Origin: Variovorax sp. TBS-050B
GTDB taxonomy: Bacteria; Pseudomonadota; Gammaproteobacteria; Burkholderiales; Burkholderiaceae_C
Assembly: GCF_029893635.1 (NCBI RefSeq)
Contig: NZ_JARXYR010000002.1
Location: 3,447,001-3,511,000, forward strand
Direction of reading: 5' to 3'
DNA length: 64,000 nucleotides
Both the position numbers and the translations under genes were made by a program. This document shows positions 56,384-64,000 of this stretch, in pieces (position 1 is the stretch's first letter; every line of letters starts with the position of its first letter). A model generated the notes under the pieces. The model made no database searches. It saw nothing but the letters and a program-made list of their open reading frames with translations, and had not been told where the DNA came from.

Positions 56384-56422
56384 CTGAACGCCGGCTGAAC
56401 GCGCGATTCAGGCTTCCTTCAG
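56384..56422. promoter_or_regulatory. TTCAG/CTGAA repeat pairs before eptA
   Basis: CTGAA occurs at 56384 and 56395, and TTCAG at 56407 and 56418, each pair 11 bases apart. The two pairs are inverted relative to each other. They match the TTCAG repeats at 55005-55030 and lie about 25-60 bases before the eptA start, as expected for a response-regulator box near the -35 region. Confidence 0.72.
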
Positions 56423-56444
56423 ATGCGCTTTCTACAGTTGGCGC

Positions 56445-58196
56445 ATGTCCCTGACACGAATCGAACCCGCACCCGTGCGGGCGCCCGGCCTGCCTTCGGC
56501 CGCGGCGCCCCACCTGGACTCCGCACGCGCGTTGTGGACGCGCATCGACACCTGGCTCGCGCGCCCGCGCTCGGCGCAGCAGGTGGTGGTGTGGCTGGGC
56601 ATCTACCTCGCCGTGACCGCCAACTGGCCGCTGTGGAACGAACTGGCGCGCATCGGCGGCGCGCCCAGTGCGTACCTGCCGACGAGCGCGGCGATGGCGG
56701 TGCTCATGGTCTGCGCCACGGTGGCGCTGCTGTCCTTCACCGCATGGTCGCGCTGGATGAAGCCGCTGTGGTTCGCGGTGGTGCTGCTGGCGGCCTTCGT
56801 GCAGCACTACATGATCGAGTACCGCGTGGTGATGGACCCGACCATGATCGCGAACGTGCTGCAGACCGACCCGAACGAGGTGCGCGACCTGCTGAGCTGG
56901 CGCATGGCGTTCCACGTGCTGCTGGTGGCGCTGCTGCCGGCGATCGCGCTCTGGCGCGCGAACATCGCGCCGATGCGCGCAGTCGCCAAGCTCTGGCGCA
57001 ACGCGGCGCTGCTGCTGCTGTCGGTGGCGGTCGCGCTGGCGGCGGCGGTGGCGATGAACCGCCAGCTCGCGCCCTTGATGCGCAACAACGTCCACCTGCG
57101 CTACATGATGAACCCGGTCGCCAGCCTGTACTCGGCCGGCTCGGTGCTGATCAAGCCGATGTTCAAGCGCAGCCGCAAGCTGCTGCCCATCACCGCCGGC
57201 ACCGCGCTGGGTGCGAGCTATGCGGGCCAGGCCCGCCCGCCGATGTTCGTGCTGGTGGTCGGCGAGACGGCGCGTGCCGACCATTTCGGCCTGAACGGCT
57301 ATGCGCGCAACACCACGCCCGAGCTCGCGGCGCGCGGCGTGCTGAGCTACCGCGAGGTGCATTCCTGCGGCACCAACACGCTCGCATCGGTGCCGTGCAT
57401 GTTCTCGCACCTGGGCAAGCAGGGCTACGAATCGCGCAAGGACGAGCACGAGAACCTCGTCGACGTGCTGCAGGCGGCCGGGCTGGCGGTGCTGTGGCTC
57501 GACAACCAGGCCGGCTGCAAGGGTGTCTGCACGCGCATTCCGAACGCCTCGGCCTTCGACAGCCTCACGCCGGCGCAGAAGTCGACGCTGTGCGACGGCG
57601 AGGAATGCCTCGACGACGTGATGCTCCAGGGGCTCGACGCGCGCATCGCCGCGCTGCCGGCGGAGCGCCGCGCCAAGGGCGTGGTGCTGGTGATGCACCA
57701 GATGGGCAGCCACGGGCCGGCCTACTACAAGCGGTCGGCCGCCGACGTGAAGCGCTTCCTGCCCGAGTGCAAGACCAATGCACTCGCCGAGTGCGGCCAT
57801 GCGGAACTGCAGAACGTGTACGACAACTCCATCGCCCAGACCGACCGTTTCCTCGCGCGGACGATCGACTGGCTCCAGGCCCAGTCGGGCCGCTACGACC
57901 CGGCGCTGCTCTACGTGAGCGACCACGGCGAGTCGCTCGGCGAGTACGGCCTGTTCCTGCACGGCGTGCCCTACAGCTTCGCGCCGGAGGCGCAGAAGCA
58001 CGTGCCGATGATCACCTGGTTCGGCGCCGGCATGAGCGATCGGCGCGGGCTCTCGCGCGCCTGCATGGCGTCGGGGCTCGACGCGCCGCTCACGCACGAC
58101 AACCTCTATCACACGGTGCTCGGGCTGATGGACGTGAAGACGCCCACCTACCGCCCGGCGCTCGACGCGCTGGCCTCGTGCAGGAACAGCGCCTGA
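56445..58196 (+). CDS. eptA: Lipid A phosphoethanolamine transferase
   Basis: This encodes 583 residues. The N-terminal part has five membrane segments; the periplasmic sulfatase-like domain carries the nucleophile Thr275 (VVGETARADHFGLNGYARNT), HSCGTNTLASVPCM and YVSDHGESLGEYG with metal ligands. This is the EptA/MCR family, which adds phosphoethanolamine to lipid A phosphates and lowers binding of cationic peptides such as polymyxin. It lies behind TTCAG boxes and next to the PmrAB/QseBC-like system. Its stop faces the next gene at one base distance. Confidence 0.95.
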   Translation: MSLTRIEPAPVRAPGLPSAAAPHLDSARALWTRIDTWLARPRSAQQVVVWLGIYLAVTANWPLWNELARIGGAPSAYLPTSAAMAVLMVCATVALLSFTAWSRWMKPLWFAVVLLAAFVQHYMIEYRVVMDPTMIANVLQTDPNEVRDLLSWRMAFHVLLVALLPAIALWRANIAPMRAVAKLWRNAALLLLSVAVALAAAVAMNRQLAPLMRNNVHLRYMMNPVASLYSAGSVLIKPMFKRSRKLLPITAGTALGASYAGQARPPMFVLVVGETARADHFGLNGYARNTTPELAARGVLSYREVHSCGTNTLASVPCMFSHLGKQGYESRKDEHENLVDVLQAAGLAVLWLDNQAGCKGVCTRIPNASAFDSLTPAQKSTLCDGEECLDDVMLQGLDARIAALPAERRAKGVVLVMHQMGSHGPAYYKRSAADVKRFLPECKTNALAECGHAELQNVYDNSIAQTDRFLARTIDWLQAQSGRYDPALLYVSDHGESLGEYGLFLHGVPYSFAPEAQKHVPMITWFGAGMSDRRGLSRACMASGLDAPLTHDNLYHTVLGLMDVKTPTYRPALDALASCRNSA

Positions 58197-58197
58197 G

Positions 58198-58776
58198 CTA
58201 CTTCTTCTCGCGGGGCAGCCGCCCCATGAGGAAGAACTCGGTGTTCGGCTGCATGCCGCTGAAGCTCGCGAGCCGGTTGCTCAGGCCGAAGAAGGCGGTG
58301 ATCGAGGCGATGTCCCAGATGTCCTCGTCGTCGAAGCCGTGCGCATGCAGCGCGTCGAAGTCGGCGTCCTCGATCTCGTGCGAGCGCTCGCAGACCTTCA
58401 TCGCGAAGTCGAGCATCGCGCGCTGGCGCGGCGTGATGTCGGCCTTGCGGTAGTTCACCGTCACCTGGTCGGCCACCAGCGGCTTCTTCTCGTAGATGCG
58501 CAGCAGCGCGCCGTGCGCCACCACGCAGTAGAGGCACTGGTTGGCCGCGCTGGTGGTGGTGACGATCATCTCGCGGTCGCCCTTGGTGAGCGAGCCTTCC
58601 TCCTTCAGCATCAGCGCGTCGTGGTAGGCGAAGAAGGCGCGCCATTCGGCAGGCCGGCGCGCGAGCGCGAGGAACACGTTGGGCACGAAGCCGGCCTTCT
58701 CCTGCACCGCGAGGATCGCGGCGCGGATGTCGTCGGGCAGGTTGTCGAGTTCGGCAAGGGGATAGCGGTCGGCCAT
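58198..58776 (-). CDS. AhpD-like peroxidase-related protein
   Basis: This encodes 192 residues from the ATG at 58776, preceded by AGGAGACAAAGCC. It has a carboxymuconolactone decarboxylase/AhpD-like fold with the redox motif CLYCVVAH and the downstream helix MLDFAMKVCERSHEIED. Members are annotated as peroxidase-related enzymes. It is convergent with eptA, with one base between the stop codons. Confidence 0.87.
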   Translation of the reverse strand: MADRYPLAELDNLPDDIRAAILAVQEKAGFVPNVFLALARRPAEWRAFFAYHDALMLKEEGSLTKGDREMIVTTTSAANQCLYCVVAHGALLRIYEKKPLVADQVTVNYRKADITPRQRAMLDFAMKVCERSHEIEDADFDALHAHGFDDEDIWDIASITAFFGLSNRLASFSGMQPNTEFFLMGRLPREKK

Positions 58777-58816
58777 GGCTTTGTCTCCTGGATGCGGTGC
58801 CAGGATCATAGGCAGC

Positions 58817-59602
58817 TCAGGGTGGGAGCGGCGGCGCCTGCTTCTCCTCGAGCACCGCGCGATCGCTCTCGTCCTTGAGCGCCACGCCCGTGAGCCCGCG
58901 TCGCAGCGCTTCGCGCATCAGCCACGCCAGCCTGAAGGCCGCGGCATCGCAGGGCAGGCCCTCGGGCCGCACGTTCGAGATGCAGTTGCGCTCGGCGTCG
59001 TGCCGGCCGCGCCGGGGCGAATGGGTGAGATAGATGCCGAGGCTGTCGGGCGAGCTGAGCCCCGGCCGCTCGCCGATCAGCATCACCGACAGCGCGGCGC
59101 CGAACAGCTCGCCCACCTCGTCGGCCAGCGCCACGCGCGCCTGCGTGGCGATCACCACCGGCGCGAAGCGCGTGTCGGGCGGCAGCAGCGGGCGCAGCGC
59201 GGCGAGCAGCGGCGCGGCATGGCGCGCCACCGCGAGCGAGGACAGCCCGTCGCCGATCACCAGGCAGACGTCGCAGGGTCCGTGGGCCGCCGCGCGCAGG
59301 CGCTCGGCATCGGCGGGTTCGAGCTGGCGGCCGAGGTCGGGGCGGCGCAGGTAGGTGGTGCGGTCTTCGGCGCGGCTGCGCACGCGCGCGACCTCCCAGG
59401 CCTGCGCGCGTAGCGCCGCTTGGAGCGCATCGACGTCGAGCGCCGCATGGATCGCGTCGCGCGCCATCGCATGCGCCCAGCCGAAGCGCAGCGTCTCGTC
59501 GGTCGGCATGCCCGCGCCCGCGCGCCCGAGCGCCAGCCGCGCGGGCGTGGCCGCGCGCCATGGTGCCCACGGGTTGGGCGTGACGACATCGTCGTCGCTC
59601 AT
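58817..59602 (-). CDS. eutC: Ethanolamine ammonia-lyase small subunit
   Basis: This encodes 261 residues. Conserved EutC parts are NPWAPWRAATPARLALGRAG, HAMARDAIHAALD, VVIATQARVALADEVGELFG, VMLIGERPGLSSPDSLGIYL and RNCISNVRPEGL. It forms the adenosylcobalamin-binding lyase with EutB, converting ethanolamine to acetaldehyde and ammonia. The ATG overlaps the eutB stop. There is no microcompartment gene in the window. Confidence 0.95.
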   Translation of the reverse strand: MSDDDVVTPNPWAPWRAATPARLALGRAGAGMPTDETLRFGWAHAMARDAIHAALDVDALQAALRAQAWEVARVRSRAEDRTTYLRRPDLGRQLEPADAERLRAAAHGPCDVCLVIGDGLSSLAVARHAAPLLAALRPLLPPDTRFAPVVIATQARVALADEVGELFGAALSVMLIGERPGLSSPDSLGIYLTHSPRRGRHDAERNCISNVRPEGLPCDAAAFRLAWLMREALRRGLTGVALKDESDRAVLEEKQAPPLPP

Positions 59603-60993
59603 GGCGACAGCGCGGCGAGGCCGCCCATGTCGGCGAGCAGCCGGTTGCCCGCGGGCGGTGCGAGCCGGCCCGCCGCGTCCGTGATCTGCATGCGCTGCAG
59701 CCAGGCTTCGAACTCCGGTGCGCGTTTCAGCCCCAGCGTCTCGCGCAGGAACAGCGCGTCGTGGAAGGAGGTGCTCTGGTAGTTGAGCATCACGTCGTCC
59801 GCGCCCGGCACGCCCATGATGAAGTTGATGCCCGCGGTGCCCAGCAGCACGAGCAGGTTGTCCATGTCGTCCTGGTCGGCCTCGGCATGGTTGGTGTAGC
59901 AGATGTCGCAGCCGATCGGCAGGCCGAGCAGCTTGCCGCAGCAGTGGTCCTCGAGGCCGGCGCGGATGATCTGCTTGCCGTCGAAGAGGTATTCGGGCCC
60001 GATGAAGCCCACCACGGTGTTGATGAGCAGCGGCCGGTAGCGCCGCGCGAGCGCATAGGCACGCACCTCGCAGGTCTGCTGGTCGACGCCGAAGTTGGCG
60101 TTGGCCGACAGCGCGCTGCCCTGGCCGGTCTCGAAGTACATCAGGTTGTTGCCCACGGTGCCGCGGTTCAGCGCCTGCGCCGCGGCATGGGCCTCGTCGA
60201 GCAGCGCGGGCGTGACGCCGAACGAGAGGTTGGCCTGCTCGGTGCCCGCAATCGACTGGAACACCAGGTCCACCGGCGCACCGGCTTCGGCGAGCCGCAG
60301 CGTGTTGGTCACGTGCGTGAGCACGCAGCTCTGCGTGGGAATCTCGAAGCGCTGGATCACCTCGTCGAGCATGTGCAGCAGCCGGCCCAGCACCGAGAGG
60401 CTGTCGGACACCGGGTTGATGCCGATCACCGCGTCGCCCGCGCCGTAGAGCAGCCCGTCGAGCGTGGAGGCCGCCACGCCGCGCAGGTCGTCGGTCGGAT
60501 GGTTGGGCTGCAGCCGCACCGCCAGATGGCCGGGCAGGCCGATGGTGTCGCGAAAGCGCGTGACCACGCGGCACTTCTTCGCGACCGCCACCAGGTCCTG
60601 GTTGCGCATGAGCTTGGAGACGGCCGCCACCATCTCGGGCGTGAGCCCGGGCGCGAGCGCGGCGAGCGCCTCGGTCGTGGCGCGTTCCGACAGCAGCCAG
60701 TTGCGGAAATCGCCGACCGTCAGGTGCGACACCGGCGCGAAGGCCGCCGCATCGTGCCCGTCGATGATGAGCCGCGTGATGTTGTCGCGTTCGTAGGGGA
60801 TCAGCGCCTCGTTCAGGAACTGCTTGAGCGGCGTCTCGGCCAGCACGTGGCGCGCCGCCATGCGCTGCTGCGCGGTCGCAGCGCCGATGCCCGCGAGGTA
60901 GTCGCCGGAGCGCGCCGGGCTCGCCACGGCCATGACCTGCCGCAGATCGTCGAAAGCGAAGACCTGGCCGGCGATGGCGGTGCGGTAGCGCAT
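59599..60993 (-). CDS. eutB: Ethanolamine ammonia-lyase large subunit
   Basis: This encodes 464 residues, the full length of EutB: LNEALIPYERDNITRLIIDG, DAVIGINPVSDSLSVLGRLL, NLMYFETGQGSALSANANFG and HCCGKLLGLPIGCDICYTNH. It is the catalytic TIM-barrel subunit. It lies 6 bases after the permease gene and overlaps eutC, so the order permease-eutB-eutC forms one operon for ethanolamine use. Confidence 0.97.
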   Translation of the reverse strand: MRYRTAIAGQVFAFDDLRQVMAVASPARSGDYLAGIGAATAQQRMAARHVLAETPLKQFLNEALIPYERDNITRLIIDGHDAAAFAPVSHLTVGDFRNWLLSERATTEALAALAPGLTPEMVAAVSKLMRNQDLVAVAKKCRVVTRFRDTIGLPGHLAVRLQPNHPTDDLRGVAASTLDGLLYGAGDAVIGINPVSDSLSVLGRLLHMLDEVIQRFEIPTQSCVLTHVTNTLRLAEAGAPVDLVFQSIAGTEQANLSFGVTPALLDEAHAAAQALNRGTVGNNLMYFETGQGSALSANANFGVDQQTCEVRAYALARRYRPLLINTVVGFIGPEYLFDGKQIIRAGLEDHCCGKLLGLPIGCDICYTNHAEADQDDMDNLLVLLGTAGINFIMGVPGADDVMLNYQSTSFHDALFLRETLGLKRAPEFEAWLQRMQITDAAGRLAPPAGNRLLADMGGLAALSP

Positions 60994-60999
60994 GCGCGT

Positions 61000-62424
61000 T
61001 CAGGCCTTCGGCGCCGCGGTCAGCATCTCGTCGGGTGCCGCCGCCGTGCGCTGCGCCGAGGTCAGCAGGAAGTAGCCGTAGGCCGCCGCCATCAGCACCG
61101 CGAACAACAGCGTGAGCATGGGGTTGAACCAGACCATCGCGCCGAGGCACACCACGCCGAGCGCCAGCGCGATGGCCGGAAAGGCCGGGTAGAAGGGCGC
61201 GCGGTAGGGCCGGGGCAGGCCTGGCTCGCTGCGGCGCAGCCTGAAGAGCGCGGCCATCGAGACTAGGTACATCACGATCGCGCCGAGCACCGCCATCGTG
61301 ACGATGTTGGCCGTGAGCGTCTGCCCGCCGAACTGCACCCACTCGTCGCTGAAAATCGCCGCCACGCCCACCACGCCGCCGGCCAGCAGCGCGCGGTGCG
61401 GCGTGTCGAAGCGCGGGCTCAGGCCCGCGAAATAGCGCGGCAGGTAGCCCGCGCGCGCGAGCGCGAAGATCTGCCGCGAGTAGCCCATGATGATCCCGTG
61501 GAACGACGCGACCAGGCCGAACAGGCCGATCCACACCAGCATGTGCAGCCAGCCGCTGTTCTCGCCCACCACCGCCTTCATCGCCTGCGGCAGCGGGTCG
61601 TTGATGTTCGCGAGCTTGCGCCAGTCGCCCACGCCGCCCGCGAAGATCATCACGCCGAAGGCCAGCACCACGAGCGTGACGATGCCGGCGATGTAGGCGA
61701 CCGGGATGGTGCGGTGCGGGTCGCGCGCTTCCTCGGCCGCCATGGCCGCGCCCTCGATCGCGAGGAAGAACCAGATCGCGAAGGGGATCGAGGCGAAGAT
61801 CCCCGCCACCGCCGCGCCGTCGAGCACGCTGCCGCCGGCCCAGCCGTTGGCGACGAAGTTCGCCATCGACCAGCCCGGCGTGACCACGCCCATGAACACG
61901 AAGAGCTCGAAGATCGCGAGCACCGTGACGAAGAGCTCGAAGGCCGCGGCGATGCCGATGCCGATCCAGTTGAGGCCGATGAAGATCACGTACGCGCCGA
62001 GCGCGAACCACTTCGGGTTGATGCCCGGAAACTGCACGTTGAGGTAGGCGCCGATGGCGAGCGCGATCGCCGGCGGCGCGAAGACGAACTCCACCAGCGT
62101 GGCGAAGCCCGCGACGAAGCCGCCCGTGGGCCCGAAGGCGCGGCGCGCGTACGCGAACGGGCCGCCCGCATGCGGAATGGCGGTCGAAAGCTCGGTGAAG
62201 CTGAAGATGAAGGTGGTGTACATCGTAGCCACCAGCACCGTGGCCACGAGGAAGCCGAGCGTGCCCGCCGTGTTCCAGCCGTAGCTCCAACCAAAGTACT
62301 CACCGGAGATGACGAGGCCGACCGCGATGCCCCAGAGCTGGAGCGGGCCGAGAACCTTCTTGAGCTGGCCGGTGCCCGCGGGTGGCGCGGCGGACGCGGG
62401 CGGTGCGGCTTCGATGGAATGCAT
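61000..62424 (-). CDS. eat: Ethanolamine permease (APC family)
   Basis: This encodes 474 residues and 12 membrane segments from the ATG at 62424, after GAGAGGAAGCCCC. The Eat family marks are ISGEYFGWSYGWNTAGTLGF, TELSTAIPHAGGPFAYARRA FGP and FGLVASFHGIIMGYSRQIFA LAR. It imports ethanolamine for the EutBC lyase encoded just downstream. The first gene of this operon. Confidence 0.93.
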   Translation of the reverse strand: MHSIEAAPPASAAPPAGTGQLKKVLGPLQLWGIAVGLVISGEYFGWSYGWNTAGTLGFLVATVLVATMYTTFIFSFTELSTAIPHAGGPFAYARRAFGPTGGFVAGFATLVEFVFAPPAIALAIGAYLNVQFPGINPKWFALGAYVIFIGLNWIGIGIAAAFELFVTVLAIFELFVFMGVVTPGWSMANFVANGWAGGSVLDGAAVAGIFASIPFAIWFFLAIEGAAMAAEEARDPHRTIPVAYIAGIVTLVVLAFGVMIFAGGVGDWRKLANINDPLPQAMKAVVGENSGWLHMLVWIGLFGLVASFHGIIMGYSRQIFALARAGYLPRYFAGLSPRFDTPHRALLAGGVVGVAAIFSDEWVQFGGQTLTANIVTMAVLGAIVMYLVSMAALFRLRRSEPGLPRPYRAPFYPAFPAIALALGVVCLGAMVWFNPMLTLLFAVLMAAAYGYFLLTSAQRTAAAPDEMLTAAPKA

Positions 62425-62527
62425 GGGGCTTCCTCTCCGGACGGATGTTGACAGTGCGCCACCGTCAAAGCAAGGCCCGTTCCATCGCTCGCCATAATCG
62501 TGGCTTTCCAATCACCCGAGGTGTCCA

Positions 62528-62953
62528 GTGAAGTTTTCCTCTTCTTCGTCGCTCCTGTGTGCCGCGTTTGCATCGCTGTGCGCCGTGTCCGCCGCGTGGG
62601 CGCAGTCCGCGCCCGTCACCACGCCGAGCGGCCTGGTCTACCAGTCGCTCAAGGAAGGCAGCGGCGCATCGCCCGCGGCCACCGACGTGGTCAAGGTGCA
62701 CTACCGCGGCACCTTCCCCGACAGCGGCAAGGAATTCGACAGCTCCTACAGCCGCGGCGAACCCACCGAGTTCCCGCTCAACGGCGTGATCCCGTGCTGG
62801 ACCGAGGGCGTGCAGAAGATGAAGCCGGGCGGCAAGGCCAAGCTGACCTGCCCACCGTCGATCGCCTACGGCTCGCGCGGCGCGGGCGGCGTGATCCCGC
62901 CCAACGCGACGCTGAACTTCGAGGTCGAGCTGGTCTCGGTCAAGAAGCGCTGA
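62528..62953 (+). CDS. FKBP-type peptidyl-prolyl isomerase, exported
   Basis: This encodes 141 residues starting at a GTG (MKFSSSSSLLCAAFASLCAV as read). A signal peptide ends at about residue 26 (SAAWAQ). One FKBP domain follows: VVKVHYRGTFPDSGKEFDSS, VIPCWTEGVQKMKPGGKAKL, PPSIAYGSRGAGGVIPPNAT LNFEVELV. It assists periplasmic protein folding. Confidence 0.93.
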   Translation: MKFSSSSSLLCAAFASLCAVSAAWAQSAPVTTPSGLVYQSLKEGSGASPAATDVVKVHYRGTFPDSGKEFDSSYSRGEPTEFPLNGVIPCWTEGVQKMKPGGKAKLTCPPSIAYGSRGAGGVIPPNATLNFEVELVSVKKR

Positions 62954-62970
62954 CGCGCCCGGCGCGCCCG

Positions 62971-63726
62971 CTAGATCTGGGCGCCGCCGCCGTCGACGAA
63001 GAGCTCGGTGCCGTTCACGAAGCTGCTGTCGTCGGAGGCCAGGAACAGCACGGCCTTGGCGATCTCGTCGGGCGTGCCGACGCGGCCGAGCGGAATGCCT
63101 TGGGCCTGCGCCTCGATGAAGCCCGCGATCTGCTCCGGGCTGAGGCCGAGCAGCTCGTAGGCCGGCGTGGGCACCACGCCGGGGCTGACCGCGTTGACGC
63201 GGATGCCGGCATCCTTCAGGTCCACCGCCCAGCTGCGCGCGAAGCTGCGCACCGCCGCCTTGCTGGCGCTGTAGACGCTGAAGGCCGGCGTGCCCTTGAT
63301 GCTGGTGATCGATGCATTGAGCACGATCGATGCGCCGCGCGGCATCAGCGGCAGCGCCTTCTGCACGGTGAATAGCAGCCCTCGCACGTTGGTGCCGAAG
63401 ATGCGGTCGAAATGCTCCTCGGTGATCTGCCCGAGCGGCAGCAGGCTGCCGCCGCCGGCATTCGCGAACAGCACGTCGAGGCGGCCTTTCTGTTCCTTGA
63501 TGGTCGCGTAGAGCCGGTCGAGGTCGGCCGGCCTGGACACGTCGCCGAGCACGCCGGTGACGTTGCGGCCGATGGTGTTCACGGCCGCATCGAGCTCGGC
63601 CTGGCGGCGGCCGGTGACGAACACGTGGGCGCCTTCGGCCACGAAGCGCTGCGCGGTGGCGAGGCCGATGCCGCTGGTGCCGCCGGTGACGAGGGCGATC
63701 TTGTCGGCGAGTTTGGGTTGGGACAT
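62971..63726 (-). CDS. Short-chain dehydrogenase/reductase
   Basis: This encodes 251 residues from the ATG at 63726: TGGTSGIG at residues 14-21, NAGGG at 89-93, Tyr152 and Lys156 (YSASK), and the C-terminal [16 protein letters not shown]. It is divergent from a LysR gene, a common arrangement in which the regulator controls the dehydrogenase. The substrate is unknown. Confidence 0.92.
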   Translation of the reverse strand: MSQPKLADKIALVTGGTSGIGLATAQRFVAEGAHVFVTGRRQAELDAAVNTIGRNVTGVLGDVSRPADLDRLYATIKEQKGRLDVLFANAGGGSLLPLGQITEEHFDRIFGTNVRGLLFTVQKALPLMPRGASIVLNASITSIKGTPAFSVYSASKAAVRSFARSWAVDLKDAGIRVNAVSPGVVPTPAYELLGLSPEQIAGFIEAQAQGIPLGRVGTPDEIAKAVLFLASDDSSFVNGTELFVDGGGAQI

Positions 63727-63856
63727 GGTTGCTTCTTCCTTCCTTGGGTGGGCTGCGAGGCAGCGTTGACGATGGTCCGGAGTCTGGGCGCCGCCGCCGC
63801 ACGCACCAAGATGCCCCACGGCAGTTGTTTGTTTATGAATCACCAATAATCCGGCG

Positions 63857-64000
63857 ATGGACCAGATCGCCGCCATGCGGGTCTTCGCCCGCGTGGTCGA
63901 GGCCGGCACCTTCACCCGCGCAGCCGATTCGCTGCAGATGCCCAAGCCCACCGTGACCAAACTGGTGCAGCAGCTCGAGACGCACCTGCGCGTGAAGCTG
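63857..64000 (+). CDS. LysR-family regulator (3' partial)
   Basis: The first 48 codons are visible: [40 protein letters not shown]. This is the N-terminal helix-turn-helix of a LysR regulator of the DhcR/PecT-like type. The gene continues past the window. It is divergent from the SDR gene, with 130 bases between the starts, and probably regulates it. Confidence 0.88.
   Translation, partial: MDQIAAMRVFARVVEAGTFTRAADSLQMPKPTVTKLVQQLETHLRVKL

Noticed and set aside
56445..58196. Mobile mcr gene
   Set aside because: The gene has chromosomal GC and codon use, lies with its own regulator and PAP2 genes and has no mobile element nearby, so it is a resident eptA.
58817..62290. Giant minus-strand open frame across eutC, eutB and the permease
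   Set aside because: Only the eutC part encodes a real protein; the other genes are read in the wrong frame.

Overview
The window is a GC-rich chromosome segment from a beta-proteobacterium. Family content and gene style (two Bug-type TctC proteins, a TRAP transporter, an HPPD-like QuiC fusion, a Csu pilus locus) suggest Comamonadaceae, most likely Variovorax or a close relative. That placement is inferred from gene content only. No rRNA, tRNA, CRISPR array or insertion sequence was seen.

Region 1 (1-8121) is an accessory island. An Rhs polymorphic toxin, cut by the window edge, ends after its self-cleavage motif in a short, lower-GC YwqJ-type deaminase tip. An overlapping small gene is probably its immunity gene. 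About 4 kb of small, lower-GC, mostly unrecognised genes follow. They include a decayed second copy of the toxin-tip end and immunity start, and a tandem pair of repeat proteins, one frameshifted. This looks like a cassette array of past Rhs tips and immunities, and it is the most novel part of the window.

Region 2 (8122-18793): a fructose/ribose-type sugar ABC operon (SBP, permease, ATPase) ending in its ROK repressor, with a perfect inverted repeat upstream; an unrecognised gene; a Bug-type binding protein with a TctD/TctE-like two-component system but no tctAB; then a second Bug protein with an IclR-type (PcaR-like) regulator.

Region 3 (18944-28014): a quinate/shikimate-to-protocatechuate catabolic cluster holding two shikimate-dehydrogenase-like genes, pcaB, pcaC, an MFS gene, pcaD, a quiC-type 3-dehydroshikimate dehydratase/HPPD-like fusion and an MHS permease. 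PcaR-like operators lie at both transcription starts. As given, pcaB and quiC each carry a frameshift. These are either real decay of one pathway or assembly errors.

Region 4 (28015-38870): assorted housekeeping and membrane genes, then the glycine cleavage operon gcvT-gcvH-gcvP behind a tandem glycine riboswitch.

Region 5 (38906-43786): denD plus a TRAP transporter (P, Q, M), with an intrinsic terminator between dctP and dctQM. Region 6 (43857-48650): a chaperone-usher Csu-type pilus operon with an AT-rich leader. Region 7 (48960-52873): ETF-ubiquinone oxidoreductase, and a divergent SDR/EamA/thioesterase operon. Region 8 (52898-58196): a QseBC/PmrAB-like two-component system facing two PAP2 phosphatases and an EptA-type lipid A phosphoethanolamine transferase; both target promoters carry TTCAG-N6-TTCAG-type repeats. 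Region 9 (58198-64000): an AhpD-like protein, ethanolamine ammonia-lyase eutBC with its permease, an FKBP isomerase, an SDR, and a LysR gene cut by the edge.

Three copies of a roughly 130-145 bp imperfect palindrome built from CGCAGAAG-like units (16767, 20742, 36201) sit between co-directional genes.
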